Of a stretch of 64,000 bases of DNA, positions 47,757-59,140 are shown in pieces. Both the position numbers and the translations under genes were made by a program. This DNA is from Bryum argenteum (Eukaryota > Streptophyta > Bryopsida > Bryales > Bryaceae), in contig CM073323.1 in assembly GCA_037043015.1 (NCBI GenBank), positions 22,100,758 through 22,164,757 of the forward strand. Direction: 5' to 3'. Position 1 is the stretch's first letter. The number at the start of each line of letters is the position of its first letter. The notes under the pieces are model-generated. The model was not told where the DNA came from. It was given only the letters and a program-made list of their open reading frames with translations, and searched no databases.

Positions 47757-48192
47757 TTATGATGTGTTCTCCAAGCAACCCATTGAATTATATAGGCTCA
47801 CGACCCATAGAACGACATTATAACTCAAGTGAAACAACATGAAACTTTTAGTGCAACTACATGAATATTTGAGTACTACCACATTAACAGAATTTAAGTT
47901 TGATGATGTGTTCTCCAAGCATCCCATTGAGTTATATAAGCTCATAACCCATAGAACGACATGATAATTTAAGTGAAATGACATGAAACCTTTGAGTGCA
48001 ACTACATGAATATTTGAGTGCAACTACATGAAACCTTTGAGTGCAACTACATGAATATTTGAGTGCAACTACATGAATATTTGAGTGCAACTACATGAAT
48101 ATTTGAGTGCAACTACATGAATATTTGAGTGCAACTACATGAATATTTGAGTGCAACTACATGAATATTTGAGTGCAACTACATGAATATGT
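47757..48192. repeat. 22-bp minisatellite and larger duplication
   Basis: From 47994 to 48192 the unit GAGTGCAACTACATGAATAT plus TT (22 bp) repeats nine times, one copy with a one-base insertion. Upstream, a block of about 130 bp (GATGTGTTCTCCAAGCA-CCC then CCCATAGAACGACAT) is duplicated at 47760-47880 and about 47905-48010. Its last part seeds the minisatellite. Confidence 0.85.
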
Positions 48193-48840
48193 TTGAGTAC
48201 ATTCAACCACATGAAACAAAAATTTGATTGAAATAACATGGGGAAATGGTGGCCTTGTCTCATCCATGTAAAGCGGACCTTTTCTTCTTCATTCCCCTAA
48301 AGGACACTGCATATAACCACTAAAAAGGTCAATAGTTACTCATCAAAACAGGGTAGTACATGATCAAAAGTACATTGAATCTGCCTCTAAACTGCCCAAA
48401 ATATCTCACATGCAACTCTTTTCACCAGGTCTGTAAGTACATGCATCCCCGAAAAAACAGTTTTTTAACTTTTAGCGGTCAGATTCGTGTGAAAATTCAG
48501 GTTCTGCTGCACATGGCAAGTGGCATCCATTTGTTTGTTTGTTTGTCGCACATTGTCTCATGCATTACAGTTTTAGCAAAATTGGTTTCGGGCATAATGG
48601 CAAGTATGGCATTCATGATGCCCCCTGATGCTTCCAGCCAGCCCGTACTACCATATTTTCAATTTCCAGGTACTTGGTTGCAGTCATCCCCTTTTGGATA
48701 CCAATTATGCAACGAATTCCTTAATGTCACCTTTTGACTATTGATTGAGATGCATATCGACCCAGCTTTCATTTCACGTGCATTGTGGCATGTGGGTGAG
48801 CGTCCCGGGTGTGACATTAGAGAGCGAACCCGGGCAGCCC
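48193..48840. other. gene-free stretch
   Basis: A 125-codon frame at 48360-48737 has no recognised motif. It contains a (TTTG)n run near 48529-48546. Confidence 0.4.
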
Positions 48841-49255
48841 GCGGCACCCTGCGACACCCTGCGGCACCACCTGATCCACAGTTCGATCGATCGATCGCTC
48901 TCGGAGTCTTCTATTTCTGACTTCCAGACCTGGCCACAATTGAGATGCAGGAAGAAGCTAACTTACTGAAGCCATTAGATCGATGTGGAAGTAAGCCGAT
49001 CGAGAAGCTGCTATATATCAGCTCTCTCGTAGTACTCGCGATAATCTACGGGACCCTGCGGCACCCTGCGGCACACCTGATCTACAGTCCGATCGATCGA
49101 TCACTCTCGGAGTCTTCTGTTTCTGACATCCAGACCTGGCCACGATTGAGATGCAGGAAGAAGCGAACTTACTGAGGCTATTAGATCGATGTGGAAGTAA
49201 GCCGATCGAGAAGCTGCTGTATGTCAGCTCTCTCATAGCACTCGCGTCCGACTGA
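48841..49255. repeat. 207-bp tandem duplication upstream of CER3
   Basis: Two consecutive copies start near 48841 and 49048. Each runs through CCCTGCGGCAC, a (GATC)n stretch (GATCGATCGATC), CTCTCGGAGTCTTCT, CAGACCTGGCCAC, GAGATGCAGGAAGAAGC, TTAGATCGATGTGGAAGTAA and CGATCGAGAAGCTGCT. They are about 90% identical by eye and lie about 1-1.4 kb upstream of the CER3 start codon. Confidence 0.85.
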
Positions 49256-49864
49256 GTGTTTAAAGAATGAAAGTAGCTCAACATATTTGGCGCTATCTGA
49301 TTGATAGTATTAGGATCGGCTGGGTAATTCGCAGATTAGCGGCCTTGGAGCATCATCGTGTCACCATAATCCAAGGAGCTTGGAGGTGCTGATACTGTAA
49401 GTAGCTAGCATACAGTACGAAAGCGGGGTCCTGCCCGTGGCGTGGGGGGCAGGGGTGCTGGTTGGAAATGGCTAAGTCCGCGCGCGGAGGTTGGGTTTGT
49501 CATCAAGCCAGCCACCAACCCCGGCAATCAGCGCTGTCCAATTGTGGCAGAGCAGCAGGACCAGCAATAACCCCACCTCGGAGATGGAGCCAAACACGCT
49601 GCCAAATTATGATCTCGCTCATTATACGATCGATCACTATGTCACCTGAACGACATCAATAAATGATACCCTCACTTACTACTCCGCACCTACAACAACT
49701 CCCCTCCTGGAATTATAAGTTAGCTAGGCTCTCACTTATAGCAACGCTGTGACTCTAGCTAGCTAGCTATTCGGTGAAAAGGGCAAGCGCTCCGTGATTC
49801 CAGGTGGTTCAGGGCATGCATCTCTCTAAGTATCTATCTGCCTGTGGAGCTAGCTACCCTTTCC

Positions 49865-50137
49865 ATGCAATATCTTACACGCTACATTGAGCGTCTTGAG
49901 GACTTGATCTTGTGTTCGCGTTCTGAATATTTCTGCCATCTCTTACCTACACTTCCCATGCAATATCTTACACGCTATATTGAGCATTTTGAGGAATTGA
50001 TCTTGTGCTCGCGTTCTGAATATTTCTGCCACCTCTTACCTACACTTCCCATGCAATATCTTACGCGCTATGTTGAGCATTTTGAGGAATTGATCTTGTG
50101 CTCGCGTTCTGAATATTTCTGCCATCTCTTACCTACA
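49865..50137 (+). repeat. 93-bp tandem repeat, three copies, just upstream of CER3
   Basis: Units start at 49865, 49958 and 50051 with ATGCAATATCTTAC and share TTGATCTTGTG-TCGCGTTCT and ATATTTCTGCCA. Because 93 is a multiple of three, one frame stays open across all copies (49844-50176). It would encode three 31-residue repeats of the type MQYLTRYIE...LILCSRSEYF. Translation is unproven; the array ends about 100 bp before the CER3 start codon. Confidence 0.85.
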
Positions 50138-50238
50138 GCAGCATCACGCTTTAAAAGTGTGATGAGCATTTCGTAGAGTGTTCGCGTTCTGGGTGGTTCT
50201 TCTTCTTGCATGTTTGTTGCTGTTGATTAGTCCGAGCT

Positions 50239-53200
50239 ATGGTGGCCACCAGGGAGGCTAGCAGCTTCCTGGCGGAATGGCCCTGGGAACGACTCCACCA
50301 CTTTAAGGTCAGGATCCATACAATGCTCGCTTTTTAACTACAGGTCCGAGGTTCATGGCTGTTGTTGTGTCGATCTGATGGAATGTGAAGTGTTCGTTTT
50401 GGTAATTGAAAGAGTGCGAGATGTTTGACTCTGGAGCAATGTCGTTTCGGAAAATTGAAAGGGTGAGAGATGGTGTGCAGTATTTGGTGTACGCGCCGTT
50501 CGTGTGGCGCCTCCTGCAGACGTTCAAGTATGGGCTATGTATAGAAGCCGATAACTGGTGCTTGCACATGTTCTTTTTTATGTTCATACGATACTTTCAC
50601 CAACAGTTATGGGGCACCCTCTCTCGTATGCATCGAATCTCTCACAAAACCAAATGTCGAGAATCTGACTCTGGCTACGAACAGATCGACCGGGAGTTTC
50701 ACTCGTAAGCAGCAGCTGCCCTCCCTCCCCAACCCCATTTCTCTCTCTATGCAAGTCTCTCTCTATGCACAGTAATGGCTGTAGTTAACGCCAGTTCTTG
50801 AAGCTCAGTCTGACTTCGACGATGTGTGATTTGCTTTCAGAGACAATCCTTTTATGCTGCAGTTGGTGCTCATCTCTGTAGCCCACACGTGGTTTCCAGG
50901 ATTCAGCGATATGCCGGGGTTCAACCTCAAAGGCTTGTTCCTTGCCGTTTTCTTCCACGCCACCTTTGTTGAGTTTCTCTATTACTGGATGCACCGAGCT
51001 TTTCATACTGAGCCTCTGTTCAGCAAGTACCACCATGTCCACCATCAATCGATCGTCCCCGAGCCCGCAACTGGTAACTATGCAAGCTGCATGTGGATCT
51101 GTAATTCTTACAATGCCAGATCGTAGATTGTTCGCATTCTTACAATAGTATGCCATCGCTACAGGGTGCATAACGACGATGCTGGAGCAGATACTGCAGT
51201 CGACGTTGCTGCTGATTCCTCTACTCGGCGCAACAGCCATGGGGGGTGCCTCCATCGCCTTGATCTACCTCTACTTCTTCGCCTTCGACTTCCTCAAGTG
51301 CATGGGTCACTGCAACTTTGAGTTTGTTCGGGAAGGATTCCGAAATTTCCCCGGTGTCAAGTACCTGCTCTACACGCCGTCGTCAGTAACAAACCCTTCC
51401 TTCTCACATTCAATAGAGCACATCAAATATCAACCATGACGCTAACAAACAGATCATTGTCCACAGCTACCACTCGCTTCACCATTCAGAGCAAAACTCC
51501 AACTTCTGCCTGTTCATGCCGTTGTATGATTACCTCGGTGGCACTGTGGACCCGAAGACGGACCTCTTTTATCAGCAGCTAAGAAAAGGTATGAAAAATC
51601 AAACAGTGCTGTGATCGTGACCATAGCGGTTGAACCTTGACGAGAGATGCCATGTTCATCTAAATTCCGACTCATTCAGGAAATCTCGACGAGAACAATT
51701 CTAAATTTTTCAGTTTTTGTGAGTGGTTACTAAACGACTGAAAATCATCAATAGAAGTTTGTACATTCTTGCAAAAGCCTCTACAGATTTTCCGATTTAG
51801 CTTATATCTTGTTTAGATGGAGCTCCGATCCGGGAATGTTTTTTGCGTCTCCGGGTTGTGGGTATTGAAACGATTACGGTTTTGATGATTGTATCAGGGA
51901 GAGAGGAGGTGATACCGGATTTCGTGTTTCTGGCGCACTGCATCGACGTGTTGTCGTCGTTGCACGTGAGCTTCTGTTCGCGCACACTGGCGGCGTTCCC
52001 GTACGAGTGCCACTGGTTCACGTGGTGGATGTGGCCCTTCGAAGTGCCTGTGCTCCTCGCTTTATGGCGCTGGGGAAACACCTTCGCGTCAGACACTTAT
52101 CGCCTCAGGCAGCTCAAGTGCATGACCTGGGTCATCCCTCGCCACGGCTTCCATGTAACGCTCTCCTCCGATTGCCCGCACTGATAACTGATTACTAGAA
52201 TGAATGCTTCCCTGCAGTCAGCCATTGAATCAGCCATACTCAGCTCCGATCCACTAGAATCTCAAATTAACCGCTGCAGTAATGTTTGGCCAACTCGATC
52301 TGTATACCCAGCACTCAAACAGATGGTTTTTTGCTACCACTTGGGTTGGGTCGCATCAGTAGTCACGTTGAAAGAGAGTGTTCTATTCTCTGAGCAGCAC
52401 AATCAATGTAAGTACTGATTATTAAATGGTTGAATTTTCTGCAGTATTTTCTGCCATTCGGGTTGGATAGCATCAACGCGCACATCGAGAAAGCCATTCT
52501 GAGCGCGGATGCAGCAGGAGTGAAGGTTCTCAGCCTTGCTGCTTTGAACAAGGTGCACTTCTCACCATAAAATCTAGTGTATACACTACGAAGTTAACTT
52601 GGTGTAACATCGATCTGAGCAAGTGGGAGTTCTGTTCTTGTTGCAGAATGAGGCGTTGAATGGAGGAGGCTTGCTGTTCGTGATGAAGCATCCCAACTTG
52701 CGAGTACGAGTGGTGCATGGAAACACGTTGACAGCGGCTGTGATCATCAAGACGTTGCCGGAAGGCGTGACGGAAGTGTTCATGAATGGTGCTACTTCCA
52801 AACTGGGCCGTGCCATTGCTCTTTACCTCTGCAGCCGCGGCATTCGAGTACTGGTCAGTCCCCGACTCTAAAATCTTTGTGCAAGTTTGTTGGATTGAAT
52901 TTGTTTGTTGACGAGAGAAGAATGCGTTTTGTTGCAGATGCTGACGAATTCTAAGGAGCGCTTCGATGCCATTCAACGAGAGGCTCCTAGTGAGCACAGG
53001 AACAACCTCGTCCAAGTCACCAAGTACCAAGCCGGCAAGAATTGCAAGGTAACCACCCTCATCAATCAATTGCTGCTGAATAATTATTACCTTCTCTATC
53101 ATGCAAGTCCAGTTTCTCTTTTCTTGCACTAAAAACCTCAATTAGTGTATTACTGCCATTGATCCAAAAGGCAAAAGAAACCTTTTCTTTCAACTAATGT

Positions 53201-54360
53201 TGCTATATGGTGGTATGAAATGAGCAGACATGGATTGTGGGGAAGTGGACATGGGCAAAAGAGCAACAATTTGCGCCTCCGGGCACCTTCTTCCACCAAT
53301 TTGTGGTGCCTGTCATTCCCGAGTCTCGAAAGGATTGCAAATATGGCCAATTAGCAGGCATGGTGCTACCCAAGGATGTCATTGGCCTACGAACTTGCGA
53401 GGTAATAAAACTTCTCTTCAAACAATCACTAGTAGAAAATGGTGTTCAAAATGGTGTTCAAAAAAATAGAGTTCAAAAGTTGTTTGTAAATTACATGTCC
53501 AAAATTATGCAGAACGTACCATCGCTTGTTTTTTTCTACAACTTCGTATTCTCAAATCACGCAGAACTGCTTGTTTTTTTTCTATAACTTCGTGTTCTCT
53601 GATCAATCAACACAACTATATCACTTCCAACTAATTTTGATGCACATATTTCAGCATCACATCTTGAGTTTAGATATTTTCAAGTGTAATGTAAGGTGGA
53701 TTATTCAATAATGTTGCGAATATAAGTTTGAAAAATCCATTGTAAAGCCAACAATCTGAGGAATTTTATGCATAAGGGTAAAGTATGTGAAAGACCATAG
53801 CAACTATACCCAATTCTTTTTGGACTCCTCTACAAATTGTTGCGAATTTTTGAAGCTAGGATTGTCCAGAATGATACCTTAGAGTGTTCACTATGGATAT
53901 GTTAAGAATTGGACCTTAGTGGGTAAATCCTGATAAGTCATTGTTAGACTTCCATTAGTTTTGAGCACTTCACCTCAAATTATAACTCAATAAGCGCACA
54001 AATTTTAGGTTAGCAAGTTCATCATGGAATGTAAAAGTAAGTCACTTAAAAAATATTTGCCAACTCTACATTTGTTTTGAATTTTTTCTTAGATAGTAGC
54101 ACACTAGTGAACAACTTTGGTGCTTTCAGAGCTGTGCTTTCAATCTCACATCAATTATTTCTCTAATTATTTTTTTGCATTTCATGTAGTTTACGATGGG
54201 ACGAGGGGCAGTACACGCATGCCACGCCGGGGGCCTTGTACACACACTAGAAGGTTGGAAACACCACGAAGTTGGCTCCATAGACGTCGACCGCATCGAC
54301 GTAGTCTGGGAAGCCGCAATGCGCCATGGCTTCACATTGGTCCCTAATCCCCACCAATGA
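50239..54360 (+). CDS. CER3: CER3/WAX2-like cuticular wax protein, 11 exons
   Basis: ER membrane protein that acts with CER1 in turning very-long-chain acyl-CoAs into alkanes for cuticular wax. Exons: 50239-50307, 50481-50704, 50841-51073, 51165-51381, 51467-51588, 51898-52154, 52445-52552, 52647-52853, 52938-53048, 53228-53401, 54190-54360. All are GT-AG and in phase, 630 aa (Arabidopsis CER3 about 632). It starts [17 protein letters not shown]. The N-terminal half has membrane segments and a fatty-acid-hydroxylase-like His set: FFHAT (His138), YWMHRAFH (150, 154), HHVHH (163-167), GHCNFE (225), YHSLHH (251-255). The C-terminal WAX2 domain contains [45 protein letters not shown] and TWIVGKW. 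It ends with [21 protein letters not shown] and [13 protein letters not shown]. Sequence is nearer CER3 than CER1, notably the [12 protein letters not shown] and [10 protein letters not shown]-type blocks. The last intron (788 bp) is AT-rich and holds small repeats. Confidence 0.95.
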
Positions 54361-54810
54361 TCCCAAACCATTTTCTATTCCATAACATTCTTGAACCAAC
54401 CAACCAACAACAACAATATTATCATTCTTTCATCAGAAGAATACTAGTACTTTTCTAAACACAGAAACCCCAAATACTTTCTAAAACAAATATTCAGGGT
54501 TCAAAAATGTTATGTGTTACTTTATTTTTTATTTTTTATTTTTTTTCCATTTTGAATTTATATAGGAACATGTCTGATCGACATGACAGACTAATTGGAA
54601 TAACGTTCCGAGACTCTGCTTTGATCTCTTTTACTACACTGGATCAATTTATCCAATGAAGCTGACAATTTTATACAACTTGGTTTTGTATTATTCATGT
54701 TTTTATGCAGTGAGACTTAAGGTAGAGGCACCTAAAATTGTGGTTATCTTGGTGATTTCTATGTTATATTAGTTTTGTTGGGAAGGCTACAAATCAGATT
54801 ATGTGCCTCT
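54361..54810. other. CER3 3' flank
   Basis: AT-rich, probably including the CER3 3' untranslated region. No other feature seen. Confidence 0.45.
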
Positions 54811-54890
54811 CACTATTAGAATTTGACCCCATTTGCTACTTTTGTGTTTTCATGAAAGTCACGTTAGGGGAGTAGCTTAAACTAGTAGTG
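54811..54890. mobile_element. truncated CACTACTAG foldback element (80 bp)
   Basis: Begins CACTATTAGAATTTGACCCC and ends ACTAGTAGTG. It matches the left arm of the 215-bp element at 61758-61972 and then jumps to the right tip, so the middle and most of the right arm are deleted. Confidence 0.6.
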
Positions 54891-55452
54891 TATCTCTATC
54901 AGATTTACTATGAGGATTGTTTTTTGGCCATTGTGGTGTACCATACAAGAACCCATTCTTTCATGAATGGAGCACGTTTTACCATTGCAAGCCAAGTATG
55001 TGAACATTAAACCCTTTAACCATGGTGTCTACTTAGTGCCCTCCTTAGTAAACTGTAAGAGTGTAAGTAGAGCAATACGTGAGAGAAATCATTATATGAT
55101 AGAATGTTGTACAATACAAGCATGTCGAGGGCCTCTACGAGTCTTGATCCACAGACTGATTATCTGAGAAGGTCGACTCTTGATATCTGGTATAAGATAA
55201 GCAAGCACCAGCTCTCCATGCTTGCAAGTCGTCTCTCTCTCTGTCTAAATGTGATTCAAAAGTTTGCAATTCCACAAGGGAGAGCTCTACCCTAAGCCAT
55301 AAACATTAATATACTATTCTCAAGGTTACTGTTGATTCTACAAAGTAACAATGTATCCCTTACTACTTTGTATTCACATAAAACAGGCCCTTCCCGTTCT
55401 CCAAGACTCGCCGGGGTTATGATGCAAAAGAAACACATCCACAGCTCCTTTC

Positions 55453-55747
55453 TTATTCATTTGCTGATCCTTTGACGACAACAGGCATGGGCCATTTGCG
55501 CACTTCCTCAGACATTATCACTCGATGCCACTCTGCAAATGCACGAACCCAATTAAAGAACCATGTTCTCCTTGAATGGAGCTGATTGATTAAAGAACCA
55601 TGTTCTCCTTGAATGGAGCTGATTGATTAAAGAACCATGTTCTACTTGATTACCTTGGCATTCTCGAACGAAGAAGCCTTGGTTTGGCTTCACACTACCG
55701 GCGTCTACGGCTAGATTCAACAACTGCAAGCCTTGTTGAACCACCTG
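55453..55747 (-). CDS. two terminal exons of an unrecognised gene
   Basis: On the minus strand, exon 55654-55747 joins exon 55453-55532 across an intron (55533-55653) with GTAATC and TTTGCAG borders. The phase fits exactly. The spliced C terminus reads VVQQGLQLLNLAVDAGSVKP and continues to GFFVRECQEWHRVIMSEEV and RKWPMPVVVKG before a stop. This is smooth, protein-like composition with conserved-looking Trp/Pro. The upstream acceptor is TAGCAG, so two sites three bases apart are possible. I could not find earlier exons or a start, so it may be a truncated copy. I do not recognise the family. The 37-bp tandem repeat lies inside this small intron. Confidence 0.4.
55555..55650. repeat. 37-bp tandem repeat, about 2.6 copies
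   Basis: AAAGAACCATGTTCTCCTTG followed by AATGGAGCTGATTGATT repeats at 55555 and 55592, with a partial third copy from 55629. Confidence 0.85.
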
Positions 55748-56819
55748 CTAAATCACACTCGATCTGGAGGCTATTGACGTCCACGCCCGCGAGCGGCGTA
55801 TCCAGAAGCTCGCTTGGGGCATGCATCCGTCCACTACACAGATAGCAGCCAGTTCCAGTCCTTGGACCAAGTATAACAACAGTGCAAATTAGAGGCCAGT
55901 TGTACACCGACTTGGATCTATCTAACAGTCTTTCCGTTGTTGCGGTGCTCGAGTCTACTACATTCGAGCAGCCAGTCCCACTAGCTGGTGCCTACGCCCA
56001 GCATTGCATCGTCCGAGCTCCTGGCTCCTCCTCGAGCTAGCTAGTGATAGGGCACCCAATCTTGTCAATATGTAGGCCGGCTTACACACGTACCGTCTTT
56101 TCTCCGACGCGGAACCTGCCTCTGCTGCCACAGGAAATACCCCTCTTAGCCATCAGCATTATTATCCTTCAGTATGTACCACTAGTACGTTGGCTGATCA
56201 AGTACTGAAAGGTGAGGAGGGGTGGGTACGTAACTGATTACTAATATAAGGAACAAGTGTGAGAGGACGGTACCAAGATCATTTTGCAGAGGGTCTCCAC
56301 CCGCCTTCCCACAAGTGATTGTTTGCTTGCAGTATTGACGGTCGTGGAGGTAATACCGCTATTGTTGCGCTGCCCACTGCAGTCTTCCAAAGTCCAGTCA
56401 TTTAGCCAATATTGGATTGCGGAACACAAGTTAGAAGACACGTCAACCATGGTTAAAAGTATTCTAAGCAGTATCCGAAACAGGGCACACAACATATACA
56501 ACCTACAGGAAAAAGTGATGGTGGGGTGAGGCTACTCGTATTCTTATATCAACAGAAGTCGAATGAAAGCGGAGAAATTCCATTCACCGTGCATGGTCCT
56601 TGCTTGCTTTGGTTCAGATGGCAGAGACAACTCTTTACAAACTTTGACGAGATTCTTTCGAAATTCACTCATGTTCAACAGCCTTAGCCAGGATGTAGTT
56701 GGAAGCACTTAAACCTCCCTACGTGCTGCTGCTGATGAGCGCGACACTCCACCCATTTCCACAACGCGGTTGTCTTATGGGACTCTGTCGAACGTCGTAC
56801 AGACACTACAATCAGAGAG
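55748..56819. other. moderately GC-rich stretch without a supported gene
   Basis: May contain earlier exons of the minus-strand gene ending at 55453, but I cannot chain any with confidence. Frames at 55695-55907 and 56241-56529 have no recognised motif. Confidence 0.4.
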
Positions 56820-57023
56820 ACATTTGCCCTCGGAGGAGGAGGTCGTCAGATAGACACCACAAACACCACAATCATACAGACATTTGCCCTCGGAGGAGGT
56901 CGTACATTTGCCCTCGGAGGAGGTCGTACATTTGCCCTCGGAGGAGGTCGTACATTTGCCCTCGGAGGAGGTCGTACATTTGCCCTCAGAGGAGGTCGTA
57001 CATTTGCCCTCGGAGGAGGTAGA
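56820..57023. repeat. 24-bp minisatellite, six perfect-phase copies plus one diverged
   Basis: The unit ACATTTGCCCTCGGAGGAGG plus TCGT starts at 56880, 56904, 56928, 56952, 56976 and 57000. A diverged copy lies at 56820. The 24-bp period keeps reading frames open: + frames give PSEEVVHL or RSYICPRR repeats, the minus frame gives TTSSEGKC repeats. Confidence 0.9.
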
Positions 57024-57124
57024 CGACATCAAAGAGGCAAATGTTCATGTTTTTACTATGCATTTTCTAATATGGTCATACATTCCCATTGAACTTGAAG
57101 TCACAGTCACAAACATGTATTTGT

Positions 57125-57221
57125 CCTATGGCCATTGAGGTAAAGACATTACGAATAGACGCTCTATTCACGCCAATCTCTTATTGAAGATTGGAGTTCT
57201 TTTATATATATATATATATAT
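57125..57221 (+). mobile_element. SINE 3' tail followed by (TA)n
   Basis: GACGCTCTATTCACGCCAAT and TTGGAGTTCTTTT match the end of the SINE at 45197-45531. A (TA)n run of about 19 bp follows at 57203-57221. Confidence 0.55.
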
Positions 57222-57989
57222 CACAAACATGTTGAACACGACAATTTAGACATATATTAGCGAAAGTGTGTCATGTAAGTCAACCCTGATCGACAAGTGT
57301 GAATTCCCTACCCTGCTATTGTTTGGGCCGAGACATGAGTTGCTGTGACAGGAATCTGTTGCTGGAATCACGAACAAAAGTATAGCATCATTGTGCTTAG
57401 CAAGATTGTGGGCCTGCACAAAATAGTAGTTAATAGTCATGATCACCATGGCTAGAACTGCATTAAATAAGCCATCTAGAAGATGATTGTTTACGAATGT
57501 AGACCACAAACTTACAATCAACGTTAAAGAGATATACATAATTATGTATCAATCAATAAGTTTCCGTACTTTATCAATAATTTCTCAAGTTTGTGATCAA
57601 GCTCAAACAAGTTACATAAGAAATTATACTAGAAGGAGGTTTATAAATCGTTGCAACCGTATACTTGGAAAAGTAAATATAGATATTTAAAGTTTAGAAT
57701 TCATGGCACTTATGCATGATGGAAATGGTTGAAGTGATGGAGCAAAATCATCAAAGAAGAGCACGTGGAATAACTTACATGGAATAACTTAGGTGTGTTG
57801 AATTAAAGGCAAAAACGGGAGCACTTTTTGTAAATTAGGTATTTGATTCTTCACTTTGTTACATATGCTTTTAAGTAATTTGTTGAAGTTTACTTTTATA
57901 TTCATATATTGTATAAATCATAGTAACTGAAAGAGCTACCACTTCATAAGCTCAACCTAAACAATAAGCAACCACAATAACTACAACAA
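57222..57989. other. gene-free stretch
   Basis: AT-rich; short frames only and no motif recognised. Confidence 0.4.
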
Positions 57990-59140
57990 GTTTTCACATT
58001 GGCAGTGCAAACAAATGTGATTTCTTGGATGATTGAGGATGAGGCCCTCCATGGCGTTAATGAATTGGTATCTCAAACTATCCAAGCATTCCCCCAACAT
58101 TTTAGAGGTTCACTTCATGCTAATTGTATCGAGGCTTATTTTTGGTGAGCTCGCAGAAAGGGAGCGATTTGTTGGGGATACTCAAGAAAGTGTGACCATT
58201 TCAAATAGATGTAGTAGGTATGGATTGTGAGAACGACTCCTTTCCTAAGACACATTTGGGTGTGGTCAAAAACGCTCAACTTGGTTCTAATACCTCTATC
58301 CTCGGTTGCTTCTTCCTGTTTGAATAGGAAGGAGTCAAATTTTCTCCTAAACTGCTCATTGAACTCCATATACTTTGTCTACAATATTTTGCTTGCTCTT
58401 TACTCTAAATATAATAGAGAATATGCTTTCTCCTCACTCTAAATATAATAGACAATATGTTGACCTTGAAGATGAAAGTCTCTTTACTGAGAAGATTACT
58501 TATTGATGGATGCAACAGGTTATGGATGCTGATAATATAGTCTCATTAACATGACCTAGCGCAATGCTTTGTATTCTTAAAAAAGAGAATTAATGGAATG
58601 AAAGTAACATACCAAGTAGGGATTGAAAATCAGGTGAAAACTTGATAGAAAACATTGATGAGTCAACATTTTCTAGTTAACTTAGACCAGGGAAAACTTT
58701 GGGATTCACTAGAGATACTGTAATAAAAAATGTAGATGTAGTTTTGGAGGGAGGGATGCTATGACTATGGTGATTAGAATGTCTTGTAGTTGTAGGACAA
58801 TGATAGAGAGTCCATGTTGATTTTCACCAATCCTATTTAGAATTATCCTATTAGAGGATTGAAAGATAAATTTCTAAGAGTGACCTATAGAACAAGGCCT
58901 AGAGGTTGGATTGATGATCCTATCTTTCTTGAATTACTAAATGATCCTCGTTAATTTCAACCTGACGCCCATAAGAGAATGAGAAAAATTTGGCTAGACA
59001 ACTATAGTAGTCATAATCTCATATTCAGACTAACTAAAGTTTTGAAATCGAATGAGATGATCTTTGAAATATCTTCCCCCTCAAGTAACTAGCTGACACT
59101 TTTATTATGTCAAGAAATTTAAGATGCATGGACTATACAG
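57990..59140 (+). pseudogene. pogo-like (Tc1/mariner superfamily) transposase relic
   Basis: Pieced across frames on the + strand: ISWMIEDEALHGVNELVSQT, a QHFRGSLHANCIEAYFW block, ITY-WMQQVMDADNIVS (about 58490-58550), and LIENIDES near 58650. Then come KTLGFTRDTVIKNVDVV, YPIRGL-type residues near 58850, TYRTRPRGWIDDPIFLELL (about 58880-58935) and KIWLDNYSSHNLIFRL (about 58990-59035). The order resembles DDE_1 transposases of pogo/Fot1/jerky type: first Asp in NxDES/TH, a GWxxxxxFxEWL segment, then LDNxxxH. Many stops and frameshifts are present. Terminal repeats were not found. Assignment comes from motif order I recognise, not from a database search. Confidence 0.5.

Noticed and set aside
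47994-48192. CRISPR-like array
   Set aside because: The 22-bp units abut without spacers, so this is a minisatellite; CRISPR arrays are also not expected in plant nuclear DNA.
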